From the NCBI RefSeq assembly GCF_030486405.1, contig NZ_CP129613.1, positions 682,001 through 746,000 of the forward strand: a DNA stretch of 64,000 nucleotides, read 5' to 3'. The position numbers were made by a program, and so were the translations under genes. Shown here piece after piece: positions 36,556 through 45,161 of this stretch (position 1 is the stretch's first letter; every line of letters begins with the position of its first letter). The notes below the pieces were generated by a model. It saw only the letters and a list, made by a program, of their open reading frames with translations. It had not been told where the DNA came from and did not search any database. The stretch is from Mycolicibacterium sp. HK-90. Its GTDB lineage: Bacteria > Actinomycetota > Actinomycetes > Mycobacteriales > Mycobacteriaceae.

Positions 36556-37926
36556 CTATTGGTGTATATCGGTGATACCGCGGTCGGTGGCAATCGCGGA
36601 CCGGCTGGTGGCGGGGCGCCCGTGAATACTGAGATAGGTCTCGGTGTAGCGCTCTGATATCCGGGTTCCGGCAAATTCGGAAGGAATGACGTCGAGGGTC
36701 TTCTGGCGCCAATCGTTCAAGGTGAGGGCGAGGTCGTCGGCGATGGCCTCGGCCTTGTCCGTGGCATCGGGTCCCAGCAGGTTGTTGCGCTCGGTGGGGT
36801 CGGCGACGAGGTCGTAGAGTTCCCGGTTCGGCCGGGGCGTACGGGCCTGGTCGCCGAGCGCGCGCCCGGGTGGGCTGTCGGCGATGTCCCACGGCAGATC
36901 CAACAATGGTCGCGCCGCGTAATTCTCGATGTAGCTGTATTCCTTTGTGCGAATGGCGCGAATGGGATCGAAAGAATCGTGATACGTCTTCGTTGTATAC
37001 ACCTCGGACCGGATCTGATCCGTTTCGTCGCCGGTTGCCGAGAGGTTGCTGGCGTGTGACAGCCCCTCGACCTCGCCGGGGACCTCGACACCGAGCAAGT
37101 CCAACAGGGTGGGTAGGAGATCGACCCCGCTGAACAACTCGTCGTAGCGGCGTGGCCGGATGCCGGAACTGCGCGGCGGGCGCACGATCAATGCGATCCC
37201 GGTGCCGGCGTCGTACAGCGTCGATTTGGCGCGCGGCAGCGCCGGTCCGTGATCGGTGAGGAATACCACCCACGTGTTCTGGTCGAGCCCGGTCTGCTCC
37301 AAGGTGTCGAGCAGTTCGCCGACCTTCGCATCGGCGACCGCGATCGACCCGTAGAACTCGGCGAGATCCTCACGCACGTCACCGGTATCGGGCAGATAGT
37401 CGGGCACCGCGACCTCGTCGGCCGCCGCCGGCTCGTACCGGTCGCGCGGATACGGCCGGTGCGTCTCGAAGAATCCGGTGGTGAGCAGGAATGGTTGGCG
37501 CGGCGGATCGGCCAGCCAGGCGATGGCCCGCTCGACGACGTACTCGCAGAACGAGTTCGACACGTCGAACTCGTCGTAGCCAAGGCCGGCCGGGTATGAC
37601 GTCTCGTGTTGCATGCCGAACAGCGCGGTGTACCAACCTGATTCAGCCAGAATGTGGGGCAGGGTGCGGACTCCCGCGCGGTACTCCCAACCGTGGTGGG
37701 CCAGGCCCACCAGACCGTTGCTCTGCGGGTACCGGCCGGTGAACAGCGACCCCCGCGACGGCGAGCACAACGGCGCGGTGGCATGCGCGCGGGTGAACAG
37801 GATCCCTTCGGCGGCGACCTGGTCGAGGTGCGGGCTGGCCACATCCGGGTGGCCGTACACCCCGAGATAGCGCCCGAGATCATGCCAGTGCACGATCAGC
37901 AGGTTCTGCCGTTGCGGCTCGGTCAC
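36556..37926 (-). CDS. Sulfatase (Rv0296c-like)
   Basis: A 456-residue type I sulfatase of the alkaline-phosphatase superfamily. The formylglycine consensus CxPSR is CSPSR at residues 54-58, followed by GSLFTGRYP; the Cys would be oxidised to formylglycine. The second metal site is FLTDHGPAL. No signal peptide is seen, so it is probably cytosolic. It lies 78 bases upstream of stf0 on the same strand, and the pair is conserved with Rv0296c-Rv0295c. It may hydrolyse a sulfate ester, perhaps one made by Stf0, but the substrate is inferred only from position. Confidence 0.91.
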   Translation of the reverse strand: MTEPQRQNLLIVHWHDLGRYLGVYGHPDVASPHLDQVAAEGILFTRAHATAPLCSPSRGSLFTGRYPQSNGLVGLAHHGWEYRAGVRTLPHILAESGWYTALFGMQHETSYPAGLGYDEFDVSNSFCEYVVERAIAWLADPPRQPFLLTTGFFETHRPYPRDRYEPAAADEVAVPDYLPDTGDVREDLAEFYGSIAVADAKVGELLDTLEQTGLDQNTWVVFLTDHGPALPRAKSTLYDAGTGIALIVRPPRSSGIRPRRYDELFSGVDLLPTLLDLLGVEVPGEVEGLSHASNLSATGDETDQIRSEVYTTKTYHDSFDPIRAIRTKEYSYIENYAARPLLDLPWDIADSPPGRALGDQARTPRPNRELYDLVADPTERNNLLGPDATDKAEAIADDLALTLNDWRQKTLDVIPSEFAGTRISERYTETYLSIHGRPATSRSAIATDRGITDIHQ

Positions 37927-38033
37927 GTCACGTCCTTTCGTCTACCCGACCGAACCGCCCAGGGCGACTGCAGGCAACCGTTTGGCTCATCGTGAACGAC
38001 AGGCTCTATGTCCACTGGTGACGGTCGAGTTTG

Positions 38034-38516
38034 CTATGGGTGGTACGGCACTCCCACGGCGCGGAACACGTACTCGGGGCCGACGTCGAACGCCAACGAC
38101 CGGCTGGGCAGTTGTGCCAGGACCTCGTCGGGTATCGCGGTCTTGTAGTGCAGCGAGAGCTGACCGTGGCAGCGCTGGTCGATCTCTGCCACGTCAGCTT
38201 CGAGCGTGAGACCGGTCGGCGTGAACTCGGCATGCATCGCACCGAGTTGCGGCGCCGACCAGGGCTGGTCGATGCTGCGGCCGGCAAGCTTCGGCAGGGT
38301 CGACATGGTCGCCAGTGCCCGGTAGTTCGTCAGCACCACCGATCCGGCGTAGCTCGCGACACTGCCCGCTGACCGCTTGCCGGGGATCGATCCGGTGAAG
38401 CGCCTGGTCACGGGGATGTACTCGGCGAGAAACAGGATGCCTTCGGTTTCGGCTTCCGTCCGCAGATCGTCCGGCAAGCCACCGATGCGCATCAGCTTTC
38501 GCAGGAACAGGGCCAT
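38034..38516 (-). CDS. Conserved hypothetical protein (Rv0307c-like)
   Basis: A 160-residue cytosolic protein starting MALFLRKLMRIGG. It has no signal peptide or membrane helix. The beta-rich pattern (VVLTNYRALATMS, GLTLEADVAEIDQRCHGQLSLHYKT) suggests a PH-like fold, but I recognise no catalytic motif. The start ATG at 38516 matches the beginning of the conserved region; upstream in-frame sequence looks non-coding. It is divergent from the PAP2 gene, with only 58 bases between the chosen starts, which agrees with Rv0307c-Rv0308 in M. tuberculosis. The function is unknown. Confidence 0.8.
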   Translation of the reverse strand: MALFLRKLMRIGGLPDDLRTEAETEGILFLAEYIPVTRRFTGSIPGKRSAGSVASYAGSVVLTNYRALATMSTLPKLAGRSIDQPWSAPQLGAMHAEFTPTGLTLEADVAEIDQRCHGQLSLHYKTAIPDEVLAQLPSRSLAFDVGPEYVFRAVGVPYHP

Positions 38517-38574
38517 GACTTCGACGGTAGCGCGCAAACATGGCAAAAACGTTGGAGCTGGTAGAAATCATCTG

Positions 38575-39246
38575 GTGGGAACCCGCGACAGATGGCTGAT
38601 CATTACCGCGGTGCTTGCCGTCGCGGTGTTCGTCGCGTTGTGGATCGGTTATGCGATGCAGTGGCCGTGGCTGGCCGAACTCGATGCCGCCGGGTTGGCC
38701 GAGCCGTACCGGTACGGCTCGACGCACCAGGGCTGGGTTATGGCCTGGAGTGTGTTCTGCGCGGTCCTGGGGCCTTTCGCCTTCCGGTTGCTGGCCTTGG
38801 TGATGATCGTGGTGGCGCTGGTGCGCCGACAGCGGCGCATCGCGCTGTTCCTGGTGTTGACCATCGAGCTCAGCGCGGTCACGACCGAGGTGGCCAAGGC
38901 GATCGTGGACCGCCCGCGTCCGGCCACCGCACTGGTTCACGCGTTGTCGACGTCATTCCCGTCCGGGCACGCGCTGGGGGTGATGGTGGCGGTCCTGGCC
39001 CTGCTGGCGCTGGCATGGCCGAGGCTTCACCCGTCGCGGCGGGGATGGTGGCTGGCCGCCGGCGTGCTGCTGATCGTCGCGATCGGTGCGGGACGGGTCG
39101 TGCTCAACGTCCACCATCCCTCTGACGTGGTGGCCGGCTGGGCGTTGGGCTACGCCTGGTTCGTGGCGGTCTACCTGCTGTACCCGCCGTACCCGAAGGT
39201 CACGGCAGCGGACGAAACACCGGCAGTGCCCGGTAACGCACGCTGA
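38575..39246 (+). CDS. PAP2 family membrane phosphatase (Rv0308-like)
   Basis: A 223-residue integral membrane phosphatase with about six helices. The three PAP2 signature motifs are present: KAIVDRPRP, SFPSGHA and GRVVLNVHHPSD. Such enzymes dephosphorylate lipid phosphates, for example phosphatidic acid or polyprenyl diphosphate, on the outer face of the membrane. The GTG at 38575 is chosen; an in-frame ATG at 38515 would overlap the divergent gene's start codon. The 3' end overlaps the convergent PAP2-kinase fusion gene by 47 bases. Confidence 0.86.
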   Translation: MGTRDRWLIITAVLAVAVFVALWIGYAMQWPWLAELDAAGLAEPYRYGSTHQGWVMAWSVFCAVLGPFAFRLLALVMIVVALVRRQRRIALFLVLTIELSAVTTEVAKAIVDRPRPATALVHALSTSFPSGHALGVMVAVLALLALAWPRLHPSRRGWWLAAGVLLIVAIGAGRVVLNVHHPSDVVAGWALGYAWFVAVYLLYPPYPKVTAADETPAVPGNAR

Positions 39247-40663
39247 AACTGGCCTCGCTGAGCGACTCGCCGACCTCGCCGTCATGGGCCACGATGGTCG
39301 GTCCGTCGACGGCGACGAACCGGAACTCCGGCACCTGCAGCTCGTGATACAGCGGGCTGCGCTCCAGCCGGCCGAGCGCCACCGCGGTCGCGATGCGCAG
39401 CCGGCTGAACCGCCGACCGGTCTCCAGGATCCGCACGTCGATCAGGCCGTCGTCGAGGCGCGGGCGCTGGGACGGGGCGAATCCCGACGGGAAGTACGTC
39501 GAGTTGCCCAGGAAGAACAATTCGGTCTCAAGGGTCTTGTCGTCGTAGCTGATTCGGACCGGTGCTTCGCGGCGCAGCGTCAGGTACAGCGCGTACATTC
39601 CGGCCAACCGCTTGCCCATCCGGCGTTCGAGCTTCTCCCGGGTCCGCACGTACTTCGGGTAGGCACCGATGCTCGCGGTGTTGATCACCATGCGTTCCTC
39701 GTTGAGGCACACCAGGTCGACGTAGGCCGCGGAGCCTTCGGCGATCGCCTTGACGGTTCGGGCCACCGAATCGCAACCGATGTCCTTGGCGAAGTGGTTG
39801 AACGTCCCGCCGGGGAACACCGCAAGCGGAACGCCCGCGTCCACGGCGATGCCCGCCGCACACGCCACGGTGCCGTCGCCGCCACCCACCGCGAGCACGT
39901 CGGTCCGGGCCGCTGTCTTCCGCAGCACGTCCTCGATGTCATCGTCATCGGCGAGCTCGATGATCTCCGTACGCGGCAATGCCTTTCGCACGTCATCGAT
40001 GATTCGTGCGCCGGTCCCGTCGCCGGAGGCCGGGTTGATCACGAGCGCGACGCCCGCACCGTCCGGCCGGGGCTCGGTGCGGAAACGCAGCGGTTCGGAG
40101 CGAGGCAGGGTGGCGGCGGGAATGGTCGGCACGACGCGGGCACCCAGGACGGCGATCGCGGCGCCGATGCCGAACCCGGCGAACACGTCACCGGGATAAT
40201 GCGCACCCGTGGCCACCCGGGACAGGCCGACCAGCCCGGCCAACAAGGCCAACGGCAGACCGGCCGCAGGGGTCTCAAGGCCGACGCCCACGGCGAATGC
40301 GGCAGCGCTGGCGGAGTGCCCGGACGGCAGTGACGGCGACGTGGGGACGCGACGCGTGCGGCGGGCCACCGGGATCAGGCGGCGATCGGGACGGGGCCGG
40401 CGCCAGATGCGCTTGGCCACCTGATTGGTGATCAGGCTGGTCACCGCCAGGCTGGCGACACCGCGGGCGGCACCGCGCCGCCACGACGGACTTCCCAGCA
40501 CGCCCATCGCGGCGGCGATGCCGAACCACAGCTTGGAATGGTCTGCGGCCCTGGTGAGCCGTGGCATGGCGGTGTCGAGCAACGGGCTGGGCGATTCGGC
40601 CACGGCCTCGAAGACCTCACGGTCCAGCGTGCCCAGGCCCTTGCCGATTCTTCGCACGTCCAT
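39200..40663 (-). CDS. Fused PAP2 phosphatase / diacylglycerol kinase-like protein
   Basis: A 487-residue fusion. The N-terminal half (about 1-200) is a PAP2 phosphatase with KRIWRRPRPDR, SLPSGHSAS and SRVATGAHYPGDV. The C-terminal half (about 210-487) is a diacylglycerol/sphingosine-kinase catalytic domain with VINPASGDGTG, AVGGGDGTVACA and VFPGGTFNHFAKD. Phosphatase and kinase activities toward lipid substrates in one chain suggest lipid head-group remodelling. The start is the ATG at 40663; upstream in-frame sequence is antisense to the ArsR gene. The short divergent region to the ArsR gene contains a perfect 10-base-arm inverted repeat. Confidence 0.9.
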   Translation of the reverse strand: MDVRRIGKGLGTLDREVFEAVAESPSPLLDTAMPRLTRAADHSKLWFGIAAAMGVLGSPSWRRGAARGVASLAVTSLITNQVAKRIWRRPRPDRRLIPVARRTRRVPTSPSLPSGHSASAAAFAVGVGLETPAAGLPLALLAGLVGLSRVATGAHYPGDVFAGFGIGAAIAVLGARVVPTIPAATLPRSEPLRFRTEPRPDGAGVALVINPASGDGTGARIIDDVRKALPRTEIIELADDDDIEDVLRKTAARTDVLAVGGGDGTVACAAGIAVDAGVPLAVFPGGTFNHFAKDIGCDSVARTVKAIAEGSAAYVDLVCLNEERMVINTASIGAYPKYVRTREKLERRMGKRLAGMYALYLTLRREAPVRISYDDKTLETELFFLGNSTYFPSGFAPSQRPRLDDGLIDVRILETGRRFSRLRIATAVALGRLERSPLYHELQVPEFRFVAVDGPTIVAHDGEVGESLSEASFSVRYRALPVFRPLP

Positions 40664-40682
40664 GAGGCCAAGGTATCGGGTC

Positions 40683-40708
40683 CCCTTGACAACTATTCTT
40701 GTCAAGGG
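40683..40708. promoter_or_regulatory. Perfect 10-bp inverted repeat between PAP2-kinase and ArsR genes
   Basis: CCCTTGACAA (40683-40692) and TTGTCAAGGG (40699-40708) are exact reverse complements around CTATTC. The site fills the centre of the 58-base divergent region and contains a TTGACA -35-like hexamer, so a bound protein would block transcription. The ArsR-type protein encoded 13 bases downstream is the likely binder. Confidence 0.65.
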
Positions 40709-40721
40709 TGACGATGACGAC

Positions 40722-41312
40722 GTGCTGGAGCTCGAGGTCATCGACGACGCCGCGGCGGCCGTCGTCGCGCTGGACCCGATCCGCGGTCGATTGCTGGCCG
40801 AACTCACCGAGCCGGCCTCGGCGGCGGCCCTGGCCACCCGCGTGGGGCTCGCGCGACAGAAGGTCAACTACCACCTGCGGGCGCTCGAACAACACCGGTT
40901 GGTCACCGTCGCAGGCGAACGGCAGTGGGGCGGGCTGAAAGAGCGACTGTTGGTGGCCACCGCGTCGTCGTATGTGGTGTCACCCGGAGCGCTCGGACCG
41001 ATCGCGCCCGATCCCGGACGGACCCAGGACCGGCTCTCCGCAAGTTATCTGATCGCACTGTCGGCGCGGGCGGTGCGAGAAGTGGGCGAGTTGTGGCGGA
41101 CGGCCCGCACGCAGAACAAGCGCCTGGCGACGTTGTCGATGGACACCGTGATCCGGTTCCGCACGCCGGCCGACCGCGCCGCGTTCACCCACGAGTTGTC
41201 GGAGGCCGTCACCGCGTTGGTGGCGCGGTACCACGACGACAGCGATCCCGATGGGCGCGAGCACCGGCTGGTCGTCGCCGCATACCCGAAACCGAAGACT
41301 GAGGAGCCGTAA
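40722..41312 (+). CDS. ArsR-type winged-helix regulator
   Basis: A 196-residue protein with an N-terminal winged helix of the ArsR family: IRGRLLAELTEPASAAALATR, VGLARQKVNYHLRALEQHRLVTV. The rest is helical and unassigned. The GTG at 40722 lies only 13 bases after a perfect inverted repeat, so the transcript may be leaderless. The stop overlaps the next start as TAATG, coupling it to an SRPBCC-domain gene. No metal-binding cysteines are seen, so a metal sensor is unlikely. Confidence 0.85.
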   Translation: MLELEVIDDAAAAVVALDPIRGRLLAELTEPASAAALATRVGLARQKVNYHLRALEQHRLVTVAGERQWGGLKERLLVATASSYVVSPGALGPIAPDPGRTQDRLSASYLIALSARAVREVGELWRTARTQNKRLATLSMDTVIRFRTPADRAAFTHELSEAVTALVARYHDDSDPDGREHRLVVAAYPKPKTEEP

Positions 41313-42139
41313 TGCCCTTGAAGAAAGACGATTCCGGGCGCCGCTGGGTCGAGATGGAATTTCTGGTACCAGGCACGCCGGAGCAGGTCTGGCAGGCCAT
41401 CGCCACCGGCCCCGGCATGAGCGCCTGGTTCACGCCGACCACGGTCGACGAACACGTCGGCGGCGCAATCACATTCGACTTCGGCGAGCAGGATTGCAGC
41501 GATCCGTCACCGCCCGGTGTCGTCACCGCCTGGGAACCGCCCGTCCGATTCGCCTACGAGGAGCCGGGCTGGAACGGCGATGCGCCCCCGGTGGCCACCG
41601 AGGTGGTGGTCACGAGCCGCTCCGGCGACCGGTGCGTGGTCCGGATGGTGCACAGCCTGTTCACCGAGAAAGACGACTGGGACGACGAACTCGAGAGCTT
41701 CGAGGGCGGCTGGCCCGGGTTCTTCGAGGTGTTGCGGATCTATCTGCGGCATCATGCGGGGCAGCCGGCCGCAATCGCGCATGCGACGGGCGGCCACACC
41801 GACCCGATGCCGGCGCTGTGGTCACGGCTGACCGCCGCGCTCGACCTGGACGGTGCCAACGTCGGCGAACACGTCGACACCGCCGGCAGCGCGCCCAGGT
41901 TGGCCGGCGTCGTCGAACGCATCCGGCAGGATGCACAGTCCTGCGAGGCGATGATCCGTCTCGATGAACCCGGAGCCGGGGTCGCGGTCGTCGGCAGCTG
42001 CCCGGTGGGCGACCAGACGCGGGCCATGGTCACCCTGTTTCTCTATGGCGACGGCGCCGCCAAAACCGCCGCCGCCGAACAACCTCGATGGGCCCGGTGG
42101 CTGCACGAGTTCCTCGACGGCGCGAAAGCCGGGATCTGA
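41312..42139 (+). CDS. SRPBCC (START/AHSA1-like) ligand-binding protein
   Basis: A 275-residue protein whose first 150 residues form an SRPBCC/AHSA1-like hydrophobic-ligand fold (WVEMEFLVPGTPEQVWQAIATGPGMSAWFTP is the typical start; WPGFFEVLRIYLRHHAG the closing helix). The C-terminal about 100 residues look like a second, diverged copy (RLDEPGAGVAVVGSCPVGDQ). It is translationally coupled to the ArsR gene; ArsR-SRPBCC pairs are common in actinobacteria, and the SRPBCC partner often senses or handles a hydrophobic compound. The ligand is unknown. Confidence 0.85.
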   Translation: MPLKKDDSGRRWVEMEFLVPGTPEQVWQAIATGPGMSAWFTPTTVDEHVGGAITFDFGEQDCSDPSPPGVVTAWEPPVRFAYEEPGWNGDAPPVATEVVVTSRSGDRCVVRMVHSLFTEKDDWDDELESFEGGWPGFFEVLRIYLRHHAGQPAAIAHATGGHTDPMPALWSRLTAALDLDGANVGEHVDTAGSAPRLAGVVERIRQDAQSCEAMIRLDEPGAGVAVVGSCPVGDQTRAMVTLFLYGDGAAKTAAAEQPRWARWLHEFLDGAKAGI

Positions 42140-42190
42140 TCGTGTCCCAACCTTTATCGGGCCTATAGCCGCGCCGTCGAGCATGGATGG

Positions 42191-42844
42191 ATGCGCCGAT
42201 TGATGGTTGTGCTGTGTGCGGCGGCGCTCGCATTGCTGTGCGCACCGGTCGCCGGCGCCGTCAACCCACCGTGGTTCGCCTCATCGGTCGGCACTGCCAC
42301 CCAGGTGATTTCCGTTGTCGGGGTGGGTGGTTCGAAGGCCAAGATGGACGTCTGGCAACGAGGCCCGGCCGGATGGCAGCCGATCGGTGCCGGGATCCCG
42401 GCCAACATCGGCTCCAACGGCATGGCCCCGCAGACCCACGACGGGCAGATGAAGACACCCATGGGCGTGTTCACGCTCGACTTCGCCTTCGGCACCGCAC
42501 CGAACCCGGGTGGCGGCCTGCCGTATGTCCAGGTGGGCCCCGACCATTGGTGGGACGGCGACATGAAGAGCCCGACCTACAACACCATGCAGGTCTGTAG
42601 GAAGGCGCAGTGCCCGTTCAACACCGACCCGAGCAGTGGCACCGAGAATCTGCAGATTCCGCAGTACAAACACGCCGTGGTGATGGGGGTCAACAAGGCC
42701 AGGGTGCCCGGCAACGGCGGCGCGTTCTTCGTACACACCACCGACGGCGGGCCCACCGCCGGCTGCGTGGCGATCGATGACGCCACCTTGGTGAAGATCA
42801 TGCAGTGGCTACGCCCGGGAGCGTTGATCGCGGTCGCGAAGTAA
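42191..42844 (+). CDS. Secreted YkuD / L,D-transpeptidase-type protein (Rv0309-like)
   Basis: A 217-residue exported protein. A signal peptide covers about residues 1-23 (cleavage near VAGA). The mature part is a YkuD catalytic domain with the active-site motif HTTDGGPTAGCVAID, where His and Cys are the catalytic residues. It resembles L,D-transpeptidases, but the spacing differs from the classic HxxGxxxxxxSxGC motif, so the acceptor chemistry may differ. It has the same size and position as M. tuberculosis Rv0309. A role in peptidoglycan modification is inferred. Confidence 0.85.
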   Translation: MRRLMVVLCAAALALLCAPVAGAVNPPWFASSVGTATQVISVVGVGGSKAKMDVWQRGPAGWQPIGAGIPANIGSNGMAPQTHDGQMKTPMGVFTLDFAFGTAPNPGGGLPYVQVGPDHWWDGDMKSPTYNTMQVCRKAQCPFNTDPSSGTENLQIPQYKHAVVMGVNKARVPGNGGAFFVHTTDGGPTAGCVAIDDATLVKIMQWLRPGALIAVAK

Positions 42845-42847
42845 CCG

Positions 42848-43342
42848 TCAAATATTAAGGGCGGTACCGGGTTCCAGCTTGAAATTGAGGCCTTCCAGCG
42901 ACAGGGTCGCGTCGTAGGTGCGGTCGTAGCCGGTGGCGCTGATCTTCCAGCCGTCGGCCATCCGCCGGTAGGTGTCGTGGTAGAACGCCGAGCCGAACAG
43001 CATGAAGTTGATGCTGGGGACGATCACCCGGTCCTGCAGATACCAGGTGGCCGTGGCCTCGTCGCCGTTCACCACGATCTCCGGGTGCGCGACGCGATGC
43101 TCGGTGATCACCTCCGGACCCAGCGAGCTCTTCATGTACTCCACCAACGCGTCCCGGTCGGTGAAATGCAGAGTCTGGCCCATGGACTGTCCATAGTCGC
43201 CCGCGACGTCCTCGGTGAGGGTGTCGGCGAACTCATCCCAGTGCTTGGTGTCCAGGGCACGCAGGTACCGGTACTTGACTTGCTTGATGTCGTCGATGTC
43301 ACCCATGCCCGACATTTGAGCACACCCGCCGCAGCGGGTCAC
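42848..43342 (-). CDS. SnoaL-like / NTF2-fold protein (Rv0310c-like)
   Basis: A 164-residue protein of the NTF2-like fold. The conserved start of the domain is IDDIKQVKYRYLRALDTKHWDEFADTLTEDV, typical of SnoaL-like and steroid isomerase or dehydratase relatives. Catalytic identity is uncertain. The GTG at 43342 lies 3 bases from the upstream FAD/Rieske stop and gives nearly the Rv0310c length; ATGs at 43315 and 43306 are alternatives. The two genes are probably co-transcribed. Its 3' end meets the YkuD gene stop, 3 bases away. Confidence 0.8.
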   Translation of the reverse strand: MTRCGGCAQMSGMGDIDDIKQVKYRYLRALDTKHWDEFADTLTEDVAGDYGQSMGQTLHFTDRDALVEYMKSSLGPEVITEHRVAHPEIVVNGDEATATWYLQDRVIVPSINFMLFGSAFYHDTYRRMADGWKISATGYDRTYDATLSLEGLNFKLEPGTALNI

Positions 43343-43345
43343 GGC

Positions 43346-44851
43346 TTATCCGGAACGGGTGAGGTCGCGGGTGGCCGGGCCTTCCAGCAGGGTGCCGTCC
43401 GGCGCGAATCGGGACCCGTGCAGCGGGCACTCCCAGGACTTGTCGGCGTCGTTCCAATTGACGATGCCGCCCAGGTGCGGGCACACCGGTGACACCGTGC
43501 GGGCGATGCCGTCGACGACGCTGTGGGCCTCGAGATGCCACGGCGGACCGCTCACCACACCGCAGTCCTCGACGGCGGGGGTGCCGATGCGGGTCAGCGG
43601 CGCAATCCAGCCCTTGGCCAGGTTGAACCCGACGGTCAGGTTCGCCTGGACCGCGGCCGGGATGCCGGACAGTTCGTGCGGGCTCCAGCTCGCATAGGCG
43701 GCGGCCCAGTCCATCCGTCCACCCAGGATGCGGCCGGCCAGTGCCAGCGCCGCAGCGACCCCGTTGGTCATTCCCCACTTGTCGAAACCCGTTGCCACCT
43801 GGATCTTGTCGTGGCCCGGCAGGATCGGCCCGACGTAGGGGAGCGCGTCCACGGGCGCGTAGTCCTGCGCTGACCAGTAGTGCGTCTGCACCGCCCCCGG
43901 CCAGTGGAACTTGGCCCAGGTGGCCAACTCCTCGACGGACGCGGCGGCGTCATTGCGGCGTCCCACCGGATGCCCGGCCCCACCGACGATCAACAGCTCG
44001 CCGTCGGCCGTCGGAGCCGAACGGGTTGAGCGGGTGGGCGAATCAGCCGAGATGTACATCCCCCGGGTGACGTTGCCCGGCACCCGGAACGCCATGCAGT
44101 AGGAACGATGGGGGGTGAGACGGGCGAAGAATCCGCCCCGGTCCAGAATCGGGATACCGGTGGCCAAGACGCACTGATCGGCGACGACCTCGAGCTCGGC
44201 GCCGGTGTGCGTGTGCACGTGCAGTTTGAGGCGCGCCCCGTCGTGGCTGACCCGGTGCACCCGGGCGCCTTCAGCCAACCGCCCGCCGCGCTCGCCCAGT
44301 TCGTCGATCAGGCTGTCCAGCAACGGCATTGGGTCGAACTGCGCCTGATCGGTCAACCTCACGCCCCCGTGGAACGGGAACGGCACGTCGGCCTCGTCGA
44401 CCCAGTCCACGTTGAGACCCGCGGCCCGGCAGGCGCTCAGTTCGGCCTCGGCAGCCCCGAGACCCTCCAGCGTCTGCGCATAGGTGTAGGCGGTCTCGCG
44501 CTGCACGTCGATGTCGCGTGCTGCGCAGTAGTCGATCAACCACTGCTGGCCTTCCAGGTTTCCCTGGACGTACTGGCGGGCGACTTTCGGGGAGTGTCTG
44601 GCCACGATGTCGGTCATCCTGGTGCCCTGCAGCAGGCTGATCTTCGCGGTGGTGTTGCCCGTCGCGCCCGCCCCGGCGGTACGCGCCTCCAACACCAGGA
44701 CGTCTTTTCCGGCGCGCGCCAGCAGGACGGCGGTGACCAGACCGGTGATCCCGGCGCCGATCACGACGACGTCGGCACTGCGGTCCGATTCGTCGGCGAG
44801 GGTCGGCGCCATCGGGCGGTCTGGGCGGTCAGCGAGCCATAGCGACGTCAT
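43346..44851 (-). CDS. FAD-dependent oxidoreductase with C-terminal Rieske domain
   Basis: A 501-residue fusion. The N-terminal about 370 residues are a DAO-type FAD oxidoreductase with the dinucleotide motif VVVIGAGITGLVTAVLLARAG and VLATGIPI. The C-terminal about 90 residues are a Rieske [2Fe-2S] domain with both ligand motifs, CPHLGG and CPLHGS. Such fusions pass electrons from a flavin-bound amine or alcohol substrate to an iron-sulfur centre. The ATG at 44851 (MTSLWLADRP) is chosen over an in-frame upstream start at 44884. The substrate cannot be told. Confidence 0.88.
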   Translation of the reverse strand: MTSLWLADRPDRPMAPTLADESDRSADVVVIGAGITGLVTAVLLARAGKDVLVLEARTAGAGATGNTTAKISLLQGTRMTDIVARHSPKVARQYVQGNLEGQQWLIDYCAARDIDVQRETAYTYAQTLEGLGAAEAELSACRAAGLNVDWVDEADVPFPFHGGVRLTDQAQFDPMPLLDSLIDELGERGGRLAEGARVHRVSHDGARLKLHVHTHTGAELEVVADQCVLATGIPILDRGGFFARLTPHRSYCMAFRVPGNVTRGMYISADSPTRSTRSAPTADGELLIVGGAGHPVGRRNDAAASVEELATWAKFHWPGAVQTHYWSAQDYAPVDALPYVGPILPGHDKIQVATGFDKWGMTNGVAAALALAGRILGGRMDWAAAYASWSPHELSGIPAAVQANLTVGFNLAKGWIAPLTRIGTPAVEDCGVVSGPPWHLEAHSVVDGIARTVSPVCPHLGGIVNWNDADKSWECPLHGSRFAPDGTLLEGPATRDLTRSG

Positions 44852-45161
44852 GATGGTGGCTGTACCCGCGCGCCGGGAAACCAAACGCGCTCGGCGTGGT
44901 TGGGCGGTTGCCGGGCGGCGCTGGTGACCCGTGTCGACGGTGGTCCTCGGGTTGTGGTGTCTTCTGGTGTTGTTGCTCTGGCGGCTCGGTTTCCGATCCG
45001 GACTGGGCGTGACTTGTGGCGAAAGTGCGGGCTTCTACGGCAGATTCGTCGTTTCGTCTGCATGCGCTGCACGCTCGTCGCAGGTCCCGACCAGGCTCTG
45101 AGCACGACGGCGGAGTGTCGGGCTGCTCCGGCGCCGTCGGGCGGCTATCGTGGCGGGCGTT
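44852..45161. other. 310-base intergenic region, nothing recognised
   Basis: This divergent gap separates the FAD/Rieske gene and the Hsp70-like gene. A frame entering the Hsp70-like gene stays open here, but it has no conserved motif and I do not call it coding. I see no clear inverted repeat, terminator or RNA structure. Promoters for both genes must lie here. Confidence 0.5.
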
